NCBI GenBank assembly: GCA_032622095.1
Contig: CP136062.1
Coordinates: 13,979,710-14,043,709 of the forward strand
DNA length: 64,000 nucleotides
Source of the DNA: Siphonodentalium dalli
Taxonomy: Eukaryota; Mollusca; Scaphopoda; Gadilida; Siphonodentaliidae
Direction of reading: 5' to 3'
Numbering within the stretch: the first letter of the stretch is position 1; the number at the start of each line of letters is the position of its first letter. The notes beneath the pieces are model-generated. The model was given only the letters and a program-made list of their open reading frames with translations, was not told the origin of the DNA and did not search any database. Position numbers and translations under genes: made by a program. Shown in pieces: positions 25,901 through 40,900 of the stretch.

Positions 25901-28900
25901 ATGCCAGCCGGACGAATAGGCATCGAATCTCGAATCGCATCATGATAATAATAGACACAGCATGCCATCCGGACGAATAGGCATCGAATCTCGAATCACA
26001 TCATGATAATAATAGACTCAGCATGCCATCCGGACGAATAGGCATCGAATCTCGAATCGCATCATGATAATAATAGACTCAGCATGATATCCGGACGAAT
26101 AGGCATCGAATCTCGAATCGCATCATGATAATAATAGACTCAGCATGATATCCGGACGAATAGGCATCGAATCACGAATCGCATCATGATAATAATAGAC
26201 TCAGCATGATATCCGGACGAATAGGCATCGAATCTCGAATCGCATCATGATAATAATAGACTCAGCATGCCATCCGGACGAATAGGCATCGAATCTCGAA
26301 TCGCATCATGATAATAATAGACTCAGCATGCCATCCGGACGAATAGGCATCAAATCTCGAATCGCATCATGATAACAATAGACTCAGCATGCCATCCGGA
26401 CGAATAGGCATCGAATCTCGAATCACATCATGATAATAATAGACTCAGCATGCCATCCGGACGAATAGGCGTCAAATCTCTAATCGCATCATGATAATAA
26501 TAGACTCAGCATGCCATCCGGACGAATAGGCGTCAAATCTCGAATCACATCATGATAATAATAGACTCAGCATGCCATCCGGACGAATAGGCATCGAATC
26601 TGGAATCGCATCATGATAATAATAGACTCAGCATGCCATCCGGACGAATAGGCGTCAAATCTCGAATCACATCATGATAATAATAGACTCAGCATGCCAT
26701 CCGGACGAATAGGCATCGAATCTCGAATGGCATCATGATAATAATAGACTCAGCATGCCATCCGGACGAATAGGCATCGAATCTCGAATCGCATCATGAT
26801 AATAATAGACTCAGCATGCCATCCGGACGAATAGGCATCGAATCTGGAATCGCATCATGATAATAATAGACTCAGCATGCCATCCGGACGAATAGGCATC
26901 GAATCTGGAATCGCATCATGATAATAATAGACTCAGCATGCCATCCGGACGAATAGGCGTCAAATCTCGAATCACATCATGATAATAATAGACTCAGCAT
27001 GCCATCCGGACGAATAGGCATCGAATCTCGAATGGCATCATGATAATAATAGACTCAGCATGCCATCCGGACGAATAGGCATCGAATCTCGAATCGCATC
27101 ATGATAATAATAGACTCAGCATGCCATCCGGACGAATAGGCGTCAAATCTCTAATCGCATCATGATAATAATAGACTCAGCATGCCATCCGGATGAATAG
27201 GCATCGAATCTCGAATCGCATCATGATAATAATAGACTCAGCATGCCATCCGGACGAATAGGCGTCAAATCTCTAATCGCATCATGATAATAATAGACTC
27301 AGCATGCCATCCGGACGAATAGGCATCGAATCTCGAATGGCATCATGATAATAATAGACTCAGCATGCCATCCGGACGAATAGGCATCGAATCTCGAATC
27401 GCATCATGATAATAATAGACTCGGCATGCCATCCGGATGAATAGGCATCGAATCTCGAATCACATCATGATAATAATAGACTCAGCATGCCATCCGGATG
27501 AATAGGCATCGAATCTCGAATCGCATCATGATAATAATAGACTCAGCATGCCATCCGGACGAATAGGCATCGAATCTCGAATCGCATCATGATAATAATA
27601 GACTCAGCATGCCATCCGGATGAATAGGCGTCAAATCTCGAATCGCATCATGATAATAATAGACTCAGCATGCCATCCGGACGAATAGGCATCGAATCTC
27701 GAATCGCATCATGATACAAATAGACTCAGCATGCCATCCGGACGAATAGGCATCGAATCTCGAATCGCATCATGATAATAATAGACTCAGCATGCCATCC
27801 GGACGAATAGGCATCGAATCTCGAATCACATTATGATAATAATAGACTCAGCATGCCATCCGGACGAATAAACATCGAATCTCGAATCGCATCATGATAA
27901 TAATAGACTCAGCATGCCATCCGGACGAATAGGCATCGAATCTCGAATCGCATCATAATAATAATAGACTCAGCATACCATCCGGACGAATAGGCGTCAA
28001 ATCTCGAATCGCATCATGATAATAATAGACTCAGCATGCCATCCGGACGAATAGGCGTCAAATCTCTAATCGCATCATGATAATAATAGACTCAGCATGC
28101 CATCCGAACGAATAGGCATCGAATCTCGAATCGCATCATGATAATAATAGACTCAGCATGCCATGCGGACGAATAGGCATCGAGTCTCGAATCGCGTCAT
28201 GATAATAATAGACTCAGCATGCCATCCGGATGAATAGGCATCGAATCTCGAATCGCATCATGATAATAATAGACTCAGCATGCCATCCGGACGAATAGGC
28301 ATCAAATCTCGAATGGCATCATGATAATAATAGACTCAGCATGCCATCCGGACGAATAGGCATCGAATCTCGAATCGCATCATGATAATAATAGACTCAG
28401 CATGCCATCCGGTCGAATAGGCGTCAAATCTCGAATGGCATCATGATAATAATAGACTCAGCATGCCATCCGGACGAATAGGCGTCAAATCTCGAATGGC
28501 ATCATGATAATAATAGACTCAGCATGCCATCCGGACGAATAGGCGTCAAATCTCGAATCGCATCATGATAATAATAGACTCAGCATGATATCCGGACGAA
28601 TAGGCATCGAATCTCGAATCGCATCATGATAATAATAGACTCAGCATGCCATCCGGACGAATAGGCATCGAATCTCGAATCGCATCATGATAACAATAGA
28701 CTCAGCATGCCATCCGGAGGAATAGGCATCGAATCTCGAATGGCATCATGATAATAATAGACTCAGCATGCCATCCGGACGAATAGGCATCGAATCTCGA
28801 ATCGCATCATGATAATAATAGACTCAGCATGCCATCCGAACGAATAGGCATCGAATCTCGAATGGCATCATGATAATAATAGACTCAGCATGCCACCCGG

Positions 28901-29603
28901 ACGAATAGGCATCGAATCTCGAATCGCATCATGATAATAATAGACTCAGCATGATATCCGGACGAATAGGCTTCGAATCTCGAATCGCATCATGATAATA
29001 ATAGACTCAGCATGCCATCCGGACGAATAGGCATCGAATCTCGGATCGCATCATGATAATAATAGACTCAGCATGACATCCGGACGAATAGGCATCGAAT
29101 CTCGAATCGCATTATGATAATAATAGACTCAGCATGCCATCCGGACGAATAGGCGTCAAATCTCGAATCACATCATGATAATAATAGACTCAGCATGCCA
29201 TCCGGACGAATATGCATCAAATCTCGAATCGCATCATGATAATAATAGACTCAGCATGATATCCGGACGAATAGGCGTCAAATCTCGAATCGCATCATGA
29301 TAATAATAGACTCAGCATGCCATCCGGACGAATAGGCATCAAATCTCGAATTGCATCCTGATAATAATAGACTCAGCATGCCATCCGGACGAATAGGCAT
29401 CGAATCTCGAATCGCATCATGATAATAATAGACTCAGCATGATATCCGGACGAATAGGCATCGAATCTCGAATCGCATCATGATAATAATAGACTCAGCA
29501 TGCCATCCGGACGAATAGGCATCGAATCTCGAATCGCATCATGATAATAATAGACTCAGCATGCCATCCGGACGAATAGGCATCGAATCTCGAATCGCAT
29601 CAT
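13985..29603. repeat. Core block of about 256 consecutive S (61-bp) monomers
   Basis: The block is 15,619 bp, which is 256 x 61 plus 3. The surplus equals the three length changes I found: -1 near 14826, +3 near 19352 and +1 near 21451. Not one L monomer interrupts it. Marker variants such as ATGGGCATCGAATATC (14811, 17250, 18653, 23171, 25733), GATACAAATAG and GAATCGCGAATCG repeat in the same order, showing higher-order repeats of 23, 31, 40, 42 and 47 monomers. Confidence 0.93.
21950..26816. repeat. 42-monomer higher-order repeat (2562 bp), two copies in tandem
   Basis: Rare variants recur at exactly 2562 bp (42 x 61). They include GAATCGCGAATCG (22203 and 24765), ATATTCATCG (near 23050 and 25612), CCATACGGACG (23281 and 25843) and ATCTGGAAGAATGGG (near 23161 and 25723). 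Beyond about 26816 a further five-monomer duplication, carrying TCTGGAATCGC, shifts the offset to 2867 bp (47 x 61). The left limit is where GGACGAATAGG and GGATGAATAGG variants stop agreeing. Confidence 0.85.
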
Positions 29604-30725
29604 GATAAAAACCTACATTCTGCCAGGAAATGACATTTTGACGAGACTACAATAGACTCAGAATGCGATCCGTAAGAATAGGCATTGAATCTCGAATCGC
29701 ATCATGATAAAAACCTACATGCTGCCAGGAAATGACATTTTTACGAGATTACAATAGACTCAGCATGCCATTCGGACGAATAGGCATCAAATCTCGAATC
29801 GCATCATGATAAAAACCTACATGCTGCCAGGAAATGACATTTTTACGAGACTACAATAGACTCAGCATGCCATCCGGAAGAATAGGCATCGAATCTCGAA
29901 TCGCATCATGATAAAAACCTACATGCTGCCAGGAAATAACATTTTTACGAGACTACAATAGACTCAGCATGCCATTCGGACGAATAGGCATCAAATCTCG
30001 AATCGCATCATGATAAAAACCTACATTCTGCCAGGAAATGACATTTTGACGAGACTACAATAGACTCAGAATGCGATCCGTAAGAATAGGCATTGAATCT
30101 CGAATCGCATCATGATAAAAACCTACATGCTGCCAGGAAATGACATTTTTACGAGACTACAATAGACTCAGCATGCCATTCGGGCGAATAGGCATCAAAT
30201 CTCGAATCGCATCATGATAAAAACCTACATGCTGCCAGGAAATGACATTTTTACGAGACTACAATAGACTCAGCATGCCATCCGGAAGAATAGGCATCGA
30301 ATCTCGAATCGCATCATGATAAAAACCTACATGTTGCCAGGAAATAACATTTTTACGAGACTACAATAGACTCAGCATGCCATCCGGAAGAATAGGCATC
30401 GAATCTCGAATCGCATCATGATAAAAACCTACATGCTGCCAGGAAATAACGTTTTTACGAGACTACAATAGACTCAGCATGCCATCCGGAAGAATAGGCA
30501 TCGAATCTCGAATCGCATCATGATAAAAACATACATGCTCCCAGGAAATGACATTTTGACGAGACTACAATAGACTCAACATGCCATCCGGAAGAATAGG
30601 CATCGAATCTCGAATCGCATCATGATAAAAACCTACATGCTGCCAGGAAATGACATTTTTACGAGACTACAATGGACTCAGCATGCCATCCGGACGAATA
30701 GGCATCGAATCTCGAATCGCATCAT
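29604..30725. repeat. Block of eleven L (102-bp) monomers
   Basis: Starts fall every 102 bp from 29604 to 30624 with no length change. The first monomer carries the private variant CTACATTCTGCC with GAATGCGATCCGTAAG. The same pair occurs again at 30012, and at 63405 in a paralogous block. This ends the S core on its right, mirroring the ten-L block on its left. Confidence 0.93.
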
Positions 30726-33700
30726 GATAATAATAGACTCAGCATGCCATCCGGACGAATAGGCATCAAATCTCGAATCGCATCATGATAATAATAGACT
30801 CAGCATGCCATCCGGACGAATAGGCATCAAATCTCGAATCGCATCATGATAATAATAGACTCAGCATGCCATCCGGACGAATAGGCATCAAATCTCGAAT
30901 CACATCATGATAATAATAGACTCAGCATGCCATCCGGACGAATAGGCACCGAATCTCGAATGGCATCATGATAATAATAGACGCAGCATGCCATCCGGAC
31001 GAATAGGCATCAAATCTCGAATCGCATCATGATAATAATAGACTCAGCATGCCATCCGCACGAATAGTCATCGAATCTCGAATCGCATCATGATAACAAT
31101 AGACTCAGCATGCCATCCGGACGAATAGGCATCGAATCTCGAATCACATCATGATAATAATAGACTCAGCATGCCATCCGGACGAATAGGCATCGAATCT
31201 CGAATCGCATCATGATAATAATAGACTCAGCATGCCATCCGGACGAATAGGCATCAAATCTCGAATCGCATTATGATAATAATAGACGCAGCATGCCATC
31301 CGGACGAATAGGCGTCAAATCTCGAATCGCATCATGATAATAATAGACTCAGGTGCCATCCGGACGAATAGGCATCAAATCTCGAATCGCATTATGATAA
31401 TAATAGACTCAGCATGCCATCCGGACGAATAGGCATCGAATCTCGAATCGCATCATGATAATAATAGACTCAGCATGATATCCGGACGAATAGGCATCGA
31501 ATCTCGAATCGCATCATGATAATAATAGACTCAGCATGCCATCCGGACGAATAGGCATCGAGTCTCGAATCGCCTCATGATAATAATAGACTCAGCATGC
31601 CATCCGGACGAATAGGCATCAAATCTCGAATCGCATCATGATAATAATAGACTCAGCATGCCATCCGGACGAATAGGCATCAAATCTCGAATCGCATCAT
31701 GATAACAATAGACTCAGCATGCCATCCGGACGAATAGGCGTCAAATCTCGAATCGCATCATGATAATAATAGACTCAGCATGCCATCCAGGCGAATAGGC
31801 ATCGAATATCGAATCGCATCATGATAATAATAGACTCAGCATGCCATCCGGGCGAATAGGCATCGAATCTCGAATTGCATCATGATAATAATAGACTCAG
31901 CATGCCATCCGGGCGAATAGGCGTCAAATCTCGAATCGCATCATGATAATAATAGACTCAGCATGCCATCCGGGCGAATAGGCGTCAAATCTCGAATCGC
32001 ATCATGATAATAATAGACTCAGCATGCCATCCGGACGAATAGGCGTCAAATCTCGAATCGCATCATGATAATAATAGACTCAGCATGCCATCTGGGCGAA
32101 TAGGCATCGAATCTCGAATCGCATCATGGTAATAATAGACTCAGCATGCCATCCGGACGAATAGGCGTCAAATCTCGAATCGCATCATGATAATAATAGA
32201 CTCAGCATGCCATCCGGGCGAATAGGCATCGAATCTCGAATCGCATCATGATAATAATAGATTCAGCATGCCATCCGGACGAATAGGCGTCAAATCTCGA
32301 ATCGCATCATGATAATAATAGACTCAGCATGCCATCCGGACGAATAGGCGTCAAATCTCGAATCGCATCATGATAATAATAGACGCAGCATGCCATCCGG
32401 ACGAATAGGCATCGAATCTCGAATTGCATCATGACAATAATAGACTCAGCATGCCATCCGGGCGAATATGCGTCAAATCTCGAATCGCATCATGATAATA
32501 ATAGACTCAGCATGCCATCCGGACGAATAGGCGTCAAATCTCGAATCGCATCATGATAATAATAGACTCAGCATGCCATCCGGGCGAATAGGCATCGAAT
32601 CTCGAATCGCATCATGATAATAATAGACTCAGCATACCATCCGGACGAATAGGCGTCAAATCTCGAATCGCATCATGATAATAATAGACTCAGCATGCCA
32701 TCCGGGCGAATAGGCATCGAATCTCGAATCGCATCATGATAATAATAGACTCAGCATGCCATCCGGATGAATAGGCGTCAAATCTCGAATCGCATCATGA
32801 TAGTAATAGACTCAGCATGCCATCCGGACGAATAGGCGTCAAATCTCGAATCGCATCATGATAATAATAGACGCAGCATGCCATCCGGACGAATAGGCAT
32901 CGAATCTCGAATCGCATCATGATAATAATAGACTCAGCATGCCATCCGGACGAATAGGCATCGAATCTCGAATCACATCATGATAATAATAGACGCAGCA
33001 TGCCATCCGGACGAATAGGCATCGAATCTCGAATCGCATCATGATAATAATAGACTCAGCATGATATCCGGACGAATAGGCATCGAATCTCGAATCGCAT
33101 CATGATAATAATAGACTCAGCATGCCATCCGGACGAATAGGCATCAAATCTCGAATCGCATCATGATAATAATAGACTCAGCATGCCATCCGGACGAATA
33201 GGCATCGAATCTCGAATCGCATCATGATAATAATAGACTCAGCGTGCCATCCGGAAGAATAGGCATCGAATCTCGAATCGCATCATGATAAAAACCTACA
33301 TGCTGCCTGGAAATAACATTTTTACGAGAATACAATAGACTCAGCATGCCATCCGGAAGAATAGGCATCGAATCTCGAATCGCATCATGATAATAATAGA
33401 CTCAGCATGCCATCCGCACGAATAGTCATCGAATCTCGAATCGCATCATGATAACAATAGACTCAGCATGCCATCCGGACGAATAGGCATCGAATCTCGA
33501 ATCACATCATGATAATAATAGACTCAGCATGCCATCCGGACGAATAGGCATCGAATCTCGAATCGCATCATGATAATAATAGACTCAGCATGCCATCCGG
33601 ACGAATAGGCATCAAATCTCGAATCGCATTATGATAATAATAGACGCAGCATGCCATCCGGACGAATAGGCGTCAAATCTCGAATCGCATCATGATAATA

Positions 33701-34242
33701 ATAGACTCAGCGTGCCATCCGGACGAATAGGCATCGAATCTCGAATCGCATCATGATAATAATAGACTCAGCATGCCATCCGGACGAATAGGCATCGAAT
33801 CTCGAATCGCATCATGATAATAATAGACTCAGCATGCCATCCGGACGAATAGGCGTCAAATCTCGAATCGCATCATGATAATAATAGACTCAGCATGCCA
33901 TCCGGAGGAATAGGCATCCAATCTCGAATCGCATCATGATAATAATAGACTCAGCATGCCATCCGGACAAATAGGCGTCAAATCTCGAATCGCATCATGA
34001 TAATAATAGACTCAGCATGCCATCCGGACGAATAGGCATCGAATCTCGAATCGCATCATGATAATAATAGACTCAGCATGCCATCCGGACGAATAGGCAT
34101 CGAATCTCGAATCGCATCATGATAAGAATAGACTCAGCATGCCATCCGGACGAATAGGCATCGAATCTCGAATCGCATCATGATAACAATAGACTCAGCA
34201 TGCCATCCGGATGAATAGGCATCTAATCTCGAATCGCATCAT
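30726..34242. repeat. S block (42), single L, S block (14)
   Basis: Forty-two S monomers lie at 30726-33286, one of them short by 1 bp near 31353. One L monomer is at 33287-33388, and fourteen S monomers are at 33389-34242. Many S monomers between 31.79 and 32.73 kb carry CCGGGCG instead of CCGGACG, alternating with GGCGTCAAA variants. This suggests a local dimeric higher-order pattern. Confidence 0.88.
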
Positions 34243-34944
34243 GATAATAATAGACGCAGCATGCCATCCGAGACTACAATAGACTCAGCATGCCATTCGG
34301 ACGAATAGGCATCAAATCTCGAATCGCATCATGATAAAAACCTACATGCTGCCAGGAATGACATTTTTACGAGACTACTATAGACTCAGCATGCTATCCG
34401 GAAGAATAGGCATCGAATCTCGAATCGCATCATGATAAAAACATACATGCTGCCAGGAAATAACATTTTTACGAGACTATAATAGACTCAGCATGCCATC
34501 CGGAAGAATTGGCATCGAATCTCGAATCGCATCATGATAAAAACCTAGATGCTGCCATTGAAATGACATTTTGACGAGACTACAATAGACTCAGCATGCC
34601 ATTCGGAGGAATAGGCATCAAATCTCGAATCGCATCATGATAAAAACCTACATGCTGCCAGGAAATGACATTTTGACGAGACTACAATAGACTCAGCGTG
34701 CCATCCGGAAGAATAGGCATCGAATCTCGAATCGCATCATGATAAAAACCTGCATGCTGCCAGGAAATAACATTTTTACGAGAATACAATAGACTCAGCA
34801 TGCCATCCGGAAGAATAGGCATCGAATCTCGAATCGCATCATGATAAAAACCTACATGCTGCCAGGAAATGACATTTTGACCAGACTACAATAGACTCAG
34901 CATGCCATCCGGACGAATAGGCATCGAATCTCGAATCGCATCAT
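34243..34944. repeat. Type copy of a satellite module: 90-bp chimeric monomer plus six L
   Basis: The chimera starts as S (GATAATAATAGACGCAGC) and at CATCCG switches to the L segment AGACTACAATAGACTC. Six L monomers of 101, 102, 103, 102, 102 and 102 bp follow; the 103-bp one has CTAGATGCTGCCATTG. The same module, with the same three length variants, recurs starting at 36857, 40630, 43345, 46243 and 51013. Its recurrence shows that one rare recombinant was amplified as part of a larger unit. Confidence 0.92.
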
Positions 34945-37900
34945 GATAATAATAGACTCAGCATGCCATCCGCACGAATAGGCATCGAATCTCGAATCGC
35001 ATCATGATAATAATAGACGCAGCATGCCATCCGGACGAATAGGCATCGAATCTCGAATCGCATCATGATAATAATAGACTCAGCATGCCATCCGGACGAA
35101 TAGGCATCGAATCTCGAATCACATCATGATAATAATAGACGCAGCATGCCATCCGGACGAATAGGCATCGAATCTCGAATCGCATCATGATAATAATAGA
35201 CTCAGCATGATATCCGGACGAATAGGCATCGAATCTCGAATCGCATCATGATAATAATAGACTCAGCATGCCATCCGGACGAATAGGCATCGAATCTCGA
35301 ATCGCATCATGATAATAATAGACTCAGCATGCCATCCGGACGAATAGGCGTCAAATCTCGAATCGCATCATGAAAATAATAGACTCAGCATGCCATCCGG
35401 ATGAATAGGCATCAAATCTCGAATCGCATCATGATAATAATAGACTCAGCATGCCATCCGGACGAATAGGCATCGAATCTCGAATCGCATCATGATAATA
35501 ATAGACTCAGCGTGCCATCCGGAAGAATAGGCATCGAATCTCGAATCGCATCATGATAAAAACCTACATGCTGCCAGGAAATAACATTTTTACGAGAATA
35601 CAATAGACTCGGCATGCCATCCGGAAGAATAGGCATCGAATCTCGAATCGCATCATGATAAAAACCTACATGCTGCCAGGAAATGACATTTTGACCAGAC
35701 TACAATAGACTCAGCATGCCATCCGGACGAATAGGCATCGAATCTCGAATCGCATCATGATAATAATAGACTCAGCATGCCATCCGCACGAATAGTCATC
35801 GAATCTCGAATCGCATCATGATAACAATAGACTCAGCATGCCATCCGGACGAATAGGCATCGAATCTCGAATCACATCATGATAATAATAGACTCAGCAT
35901 GCCATCCGGACGAATAGGCATCGAATCTCGAATCGCATCATGATAATAATAGACTCAGCATGCCATCCGGAAGAATAGGCATCGAATCTCGAATCGCATC
36001 ATGATAATAATAGACTCAGCATGCCATCCGGACGAATAGGCATCGAATCTCGAATCGCATCATGATAATAATAGACTCAGCATGCCATCCGGACGAATAG
36101 GCGTCAAATCTCGAATCGCATCATGATAATAATAGACTCAGAATGCCATCCGGAGGAATAGGCATCCAATCTCGAATCGCATCATGATAATAATAGACTC
36201 AGCATGCCATCCGGACAAATAGGCGTCAAATCTCGAATCGCATCATGATAATAATTGACTCAGCATGCCATCCGGACGAATAGGCATCGAATCTCGAATC
36301 GCATCATGATAATAATAGACTCAGCGTGCCATCCGGACGAATAGGCATCGAATCTCGAATCGCATCATGATAATAATAGACTCAGCATGCCATCCGGACG
36401 AATAGGCATCGAATCTCGAATCGCATCATGATAATAATAGACTCAGCATGCCATCCGGACGAATAGGCGTCAAATCTCGAATCGCATCATGATAATAATA
36501 GACTCAGCATGCCATCCGGAGGAATAGGCATCCAATCTCGAATCGCATCATGATAATAATAGACTCAGCATGCCATCCGGACAAATAGGCGTCAAATCTC
36601 GAATCGCATCATGATAATAATAGACTCAGCATGCCATCCGGACGAATAGGCATCGAATCTCGAATCGCATCATGATAATAATAGACTCAGCATGCCATCC
36701 GGACGAATAGGCATCGAATCTCGAATCGCATCATGATAAGAATAGACTCAGCATGCCATCCGGACGAATAGGCATCGAATCTCGAATCGCATCATGATAA
36801 CAATAGACTCAGCATGCCATCCGGATGAATAGGCATCTAATCTCGAATCGCATCATGATAATAATAGACGCAGCATGCCATCCGAGACTACAATAGACTC
36901 AGCATGCCATTCGGACGAATAGGCATCAAATCTCGAATCGCATCATGATAAAAACCTACATGCTGCCAGGAATGACATTTTTACGAGACTACTATAGACT
37001 CAGCATGCTATCCGGAAGAATAGGCATCGAATCTCGAATCGCATCATGATAAAAACATACATGCTGCCAGGAAATAACATTTTTACGAGACTATAATAGA
37101 CTCAGCATGCCATCCGGAAGAATTGGCATCGAATCTCGAATCGCATCATGATAAAAACCTAGATGCTGCCATTGAAATGACATTTTGACGAGACTACAAT
37201 AGACTCAGCATGCCATTCGGAGGAATAGGCATCAAATCTCGAATCGCATCATGATAAAAACCTACATGCTGCCAGGAAATGACATTTTGACGAGACTACA
37301 ATAGACTCAGCGTGCCATCCGGAAGAATAGGCATCGAATCTCGAATCGCATCATGATAAAAACCTGCATGCTGCCAGGAAATAACATTTTTACGAGAATA
37401 CAATAGACTCAGCATGCCATCCGGAAGAATAGGCATCGAATCTCGAATCGCATCATGATAAAAACCTACATGCTGCCAGGAAATGACATTTTGACCAGAC
37501 TACAATAGACTCAGCATGCCATCCGGACGAATAGGCATCGAATCTCGAATCGCATCATGATAATAATAGACTCAGCATGCCATCCGCACGAATAGGCATC
37601 GAATCTCGAATCGCATCATGATAATAATAGACGCAGCATGCCATCCGGACGAATAGGCATCGAATCTCGAATCGCATCATGATAATAATAGACTCAGCAT
37701 GCCATCCGGACGAATAGGCATCGAATCTCGAATCACATCATGATAATAATAGACGCAGCATGCCATCCGGACGAATAGGCATCGAATCTCGAATCGCATC
37801 ATGATAATAATAGACTCAGCATGATATCCGGACGAATAGGCATCGAATCTCGAATCGCATCATGATAATAATAGACTCAGCATGCCATCCGGACGAATAG

Positions 37901-40900
37901 GCATCGAATCTCGAATCGCATCATGATAATAATAGACTCAGCATGCCATCCGGACGAATAGGCGTCAAATCTCGAATCGCATCATGAAAATAATAGACTC
38001 AGCATGCCATCCGGATGAATAGGCATCAAATCTCGAATCGCATCATGATAATAATAGACTCAGCATGCCATCCGGACGAATAGGCATCGAATCTCGAATC
38101 GCATCATGATAATAATAGACTCAGCGTGCCATCCGGAAGAATAGGCATCGAATCTCGAATCGCATCATGATAAAAACCTACATGCTGCCAGGAAATAACA
38201 TTTTTACGAGAATACAATAGACTCGGCATGCCATCCGGAAGAATAGGCATCGAATCTCGAATCGCATCATGATAAAAACCTACATGCTGCCAGGAAATGA
38301 CATTTTGACCAGACTACAATAGACTCAGCATGCCATCCGGACGAATAGGCATCGAATCTCGAATCGCATCATGATAATAATAGACTCAGCATGCCATCCG
38401 CACGAATAGTCATCGAATCTCGAATCGCATCATGATAACAATAGACTCAGCATGCCATCCGGACGAATAGGCATCGAATCTCGAATCACATCATGATAAT
38501 AATAGACTCAGCATGCCATCCGGACGAATAGGCATCGAATCTCGAATCGCATCATGATAATAATAGACTCAGCATGCCATCCGGAAGAATAGGCATCGAA
38601 TCTCGAATCGCATCATGATAATAATAGACTCAGCATGCCATCCGGACGAATAGGCATCGAATCTCGAATCGCATCATGATAATAATAGACTCAGCATGCC
38701 ATCCGGACGAATAGGCGTCAAATCTCGAATCGCATCATGATAATAATAGACTCAGAATGCCATCCGGAGGAATAGGCATCCAATCTCGAATCGCATCATG
38801 ATAATAATAGACTCAGCATGCCATCCGGACAAATAGGCGTCAAATCTCGAATCGCATCATGATAATAATTGACTCAGCATGCCATCCGGACGAATAGGCA
38901 TCGAATCTCGAATCGCATCATGATAATAATAGACTCAGCATGCCATCCGGACGAATAGGCATCGAATCTCGAATCGCATCATGATAAGAATAGACTCAGC
39001 ATGCCATCCGGACGAATAGGCATCGAATCTCGAATCGCATCATGATAACAATAGACTCAGCATGCCATCCGGACGAATAGGCATCGAATCTCGAATCACA
39101 TCATGATAATAATAGACGCAGCATGCCATCCGGACGAATAGGCATCGAATCTCGAATCGCATCATGATAATAATAGACTCAGCATGCCATCCGGACGAAT
39201 AGGCGTCAAATCTCGAATCGCATCATGATAATAATAGACTCAGCATGCCATCCGGAGGAATAGGCATCCAATCTCGAATCGCATCATGATAATAATAGAC
39301 TCAGCATGCCATCCGGACAAATAGGCGTCAAATCTCGAATCGCATCATGATAATAATAGACTCAGCATGCCATCCGGACGAATAGGCATCGAATCTCGAA
39401 TCGCATCATGATAATAATAGACTCAGCATGCCATACGGAGGAATAGGCATCCAATCTCGAATCGCATCATGATAATAATAGACTCAGCATGCCATCCGGA
39501 CAAATAGGCGTCAAATCTCGAATCGCATCATGATAATAATAGACTCAGCATGCCATCCGAACGAATAGGCATCGAATCTCGAATCGCATCATGATAATAA
39601 TAGACTCAGCTTGCCATCCGGACGAATAGGCATCGAATCTCGAATCGCATCATGATAAGAATAGACTCAGCATGCCATCCGGACGAATAGGCATCGAATC
39701 TCGAATCGCATCATGATAACAATAGACTCAGCATGCCATCCGGACGAATAGGCATCGAATCTCGAATCACATCATGATAATAATAGACTCAGCATGCCAT
39801 CCGGACGAATAGGCATCGAATCTCGAATCGCATCATGATAATAATAGACTCAGCATGCCATCCGGACGAATAGGCGTCAAATCTCGAATCGCATCATGAT
39901 AATAATAGACTCAGCATGCCATCCGGAGGAATAGGCATCCAATCTCGAATCGCATCATGATAATAATAGACTCAGCATGCCATCCGGACAAATAGGCGTC
40001 AAATCTCGAATCGCATCATGATAATAATAGACTCAGCATGCCATCCGGACGAATAGGCATCGAATCTCGAATCGCATCATGATAATAATAGACTCAGCAT
40101 GCCATCCGGACGAATAGGCATCGAATCTCGAATCGCATCATGATAATAATAGACGCAGCATGCCATCCGGACGAATAGGCATCGAATCTCGAATCGCATC
40201 ATGATAATAATAGACTCAGCATGCCATCCGGACGAATAGGCATCGAATCTCGAATCACATCATGATAATAATAGACGCAGCATGCCATCCGGACGAATAG
40301 GCATCGAATCTCGAATCGCATCATGATAATAATAGACTCAGCATGATATCCGGACGAATAGGCATCGAATCTCGAATCGCATCATGATAATAATAGACTC
40401 AGCATGCCATCCGGACGAATAGGCATCGAATCTCGAATCGCATCATGATAATAATAGACTCAGCATGCCACCCGGACGAATAGGCATCGCATCTCGAATC
40501 GCATCATGATAAGAATAGACTCAGCATGCCATCCGGACGAATAGGCATCGAATCTCGAATCGCATCATGATAACAATAGACTCAGCATGCCATCCGGATG
40601 AATAGGCATCTAATCTCGAATCGCATCATGATAATAATAGACGCAGCATGCCATCCGAGACTACAATAGACTCAGCATGCCATTCGGACGAATAGGCATC
40701 AAATCTCGAATCGCATCATGATAAAAACCTACATGCTGCCAGGAATGACATTTTTACGAGACTACAATAGACTCAGCATGCCATCCGGAAGAATAGGCAT
40801 CGAATCTCGAATCGCATCATGATAAAAACATACATGCTGCCAGGAAATAACATTTTTACAAGACTACAATAGACTCAGCATGCCATCCGGAAGAATTGGC

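Noticed and set aside
13985-29603. CRISPR-like regular repeats
   Set aside because: The repeats are directly adjacent 61-bp units without unique spacers, in an intron-bearing eukaryotic context, so this is a satellite.
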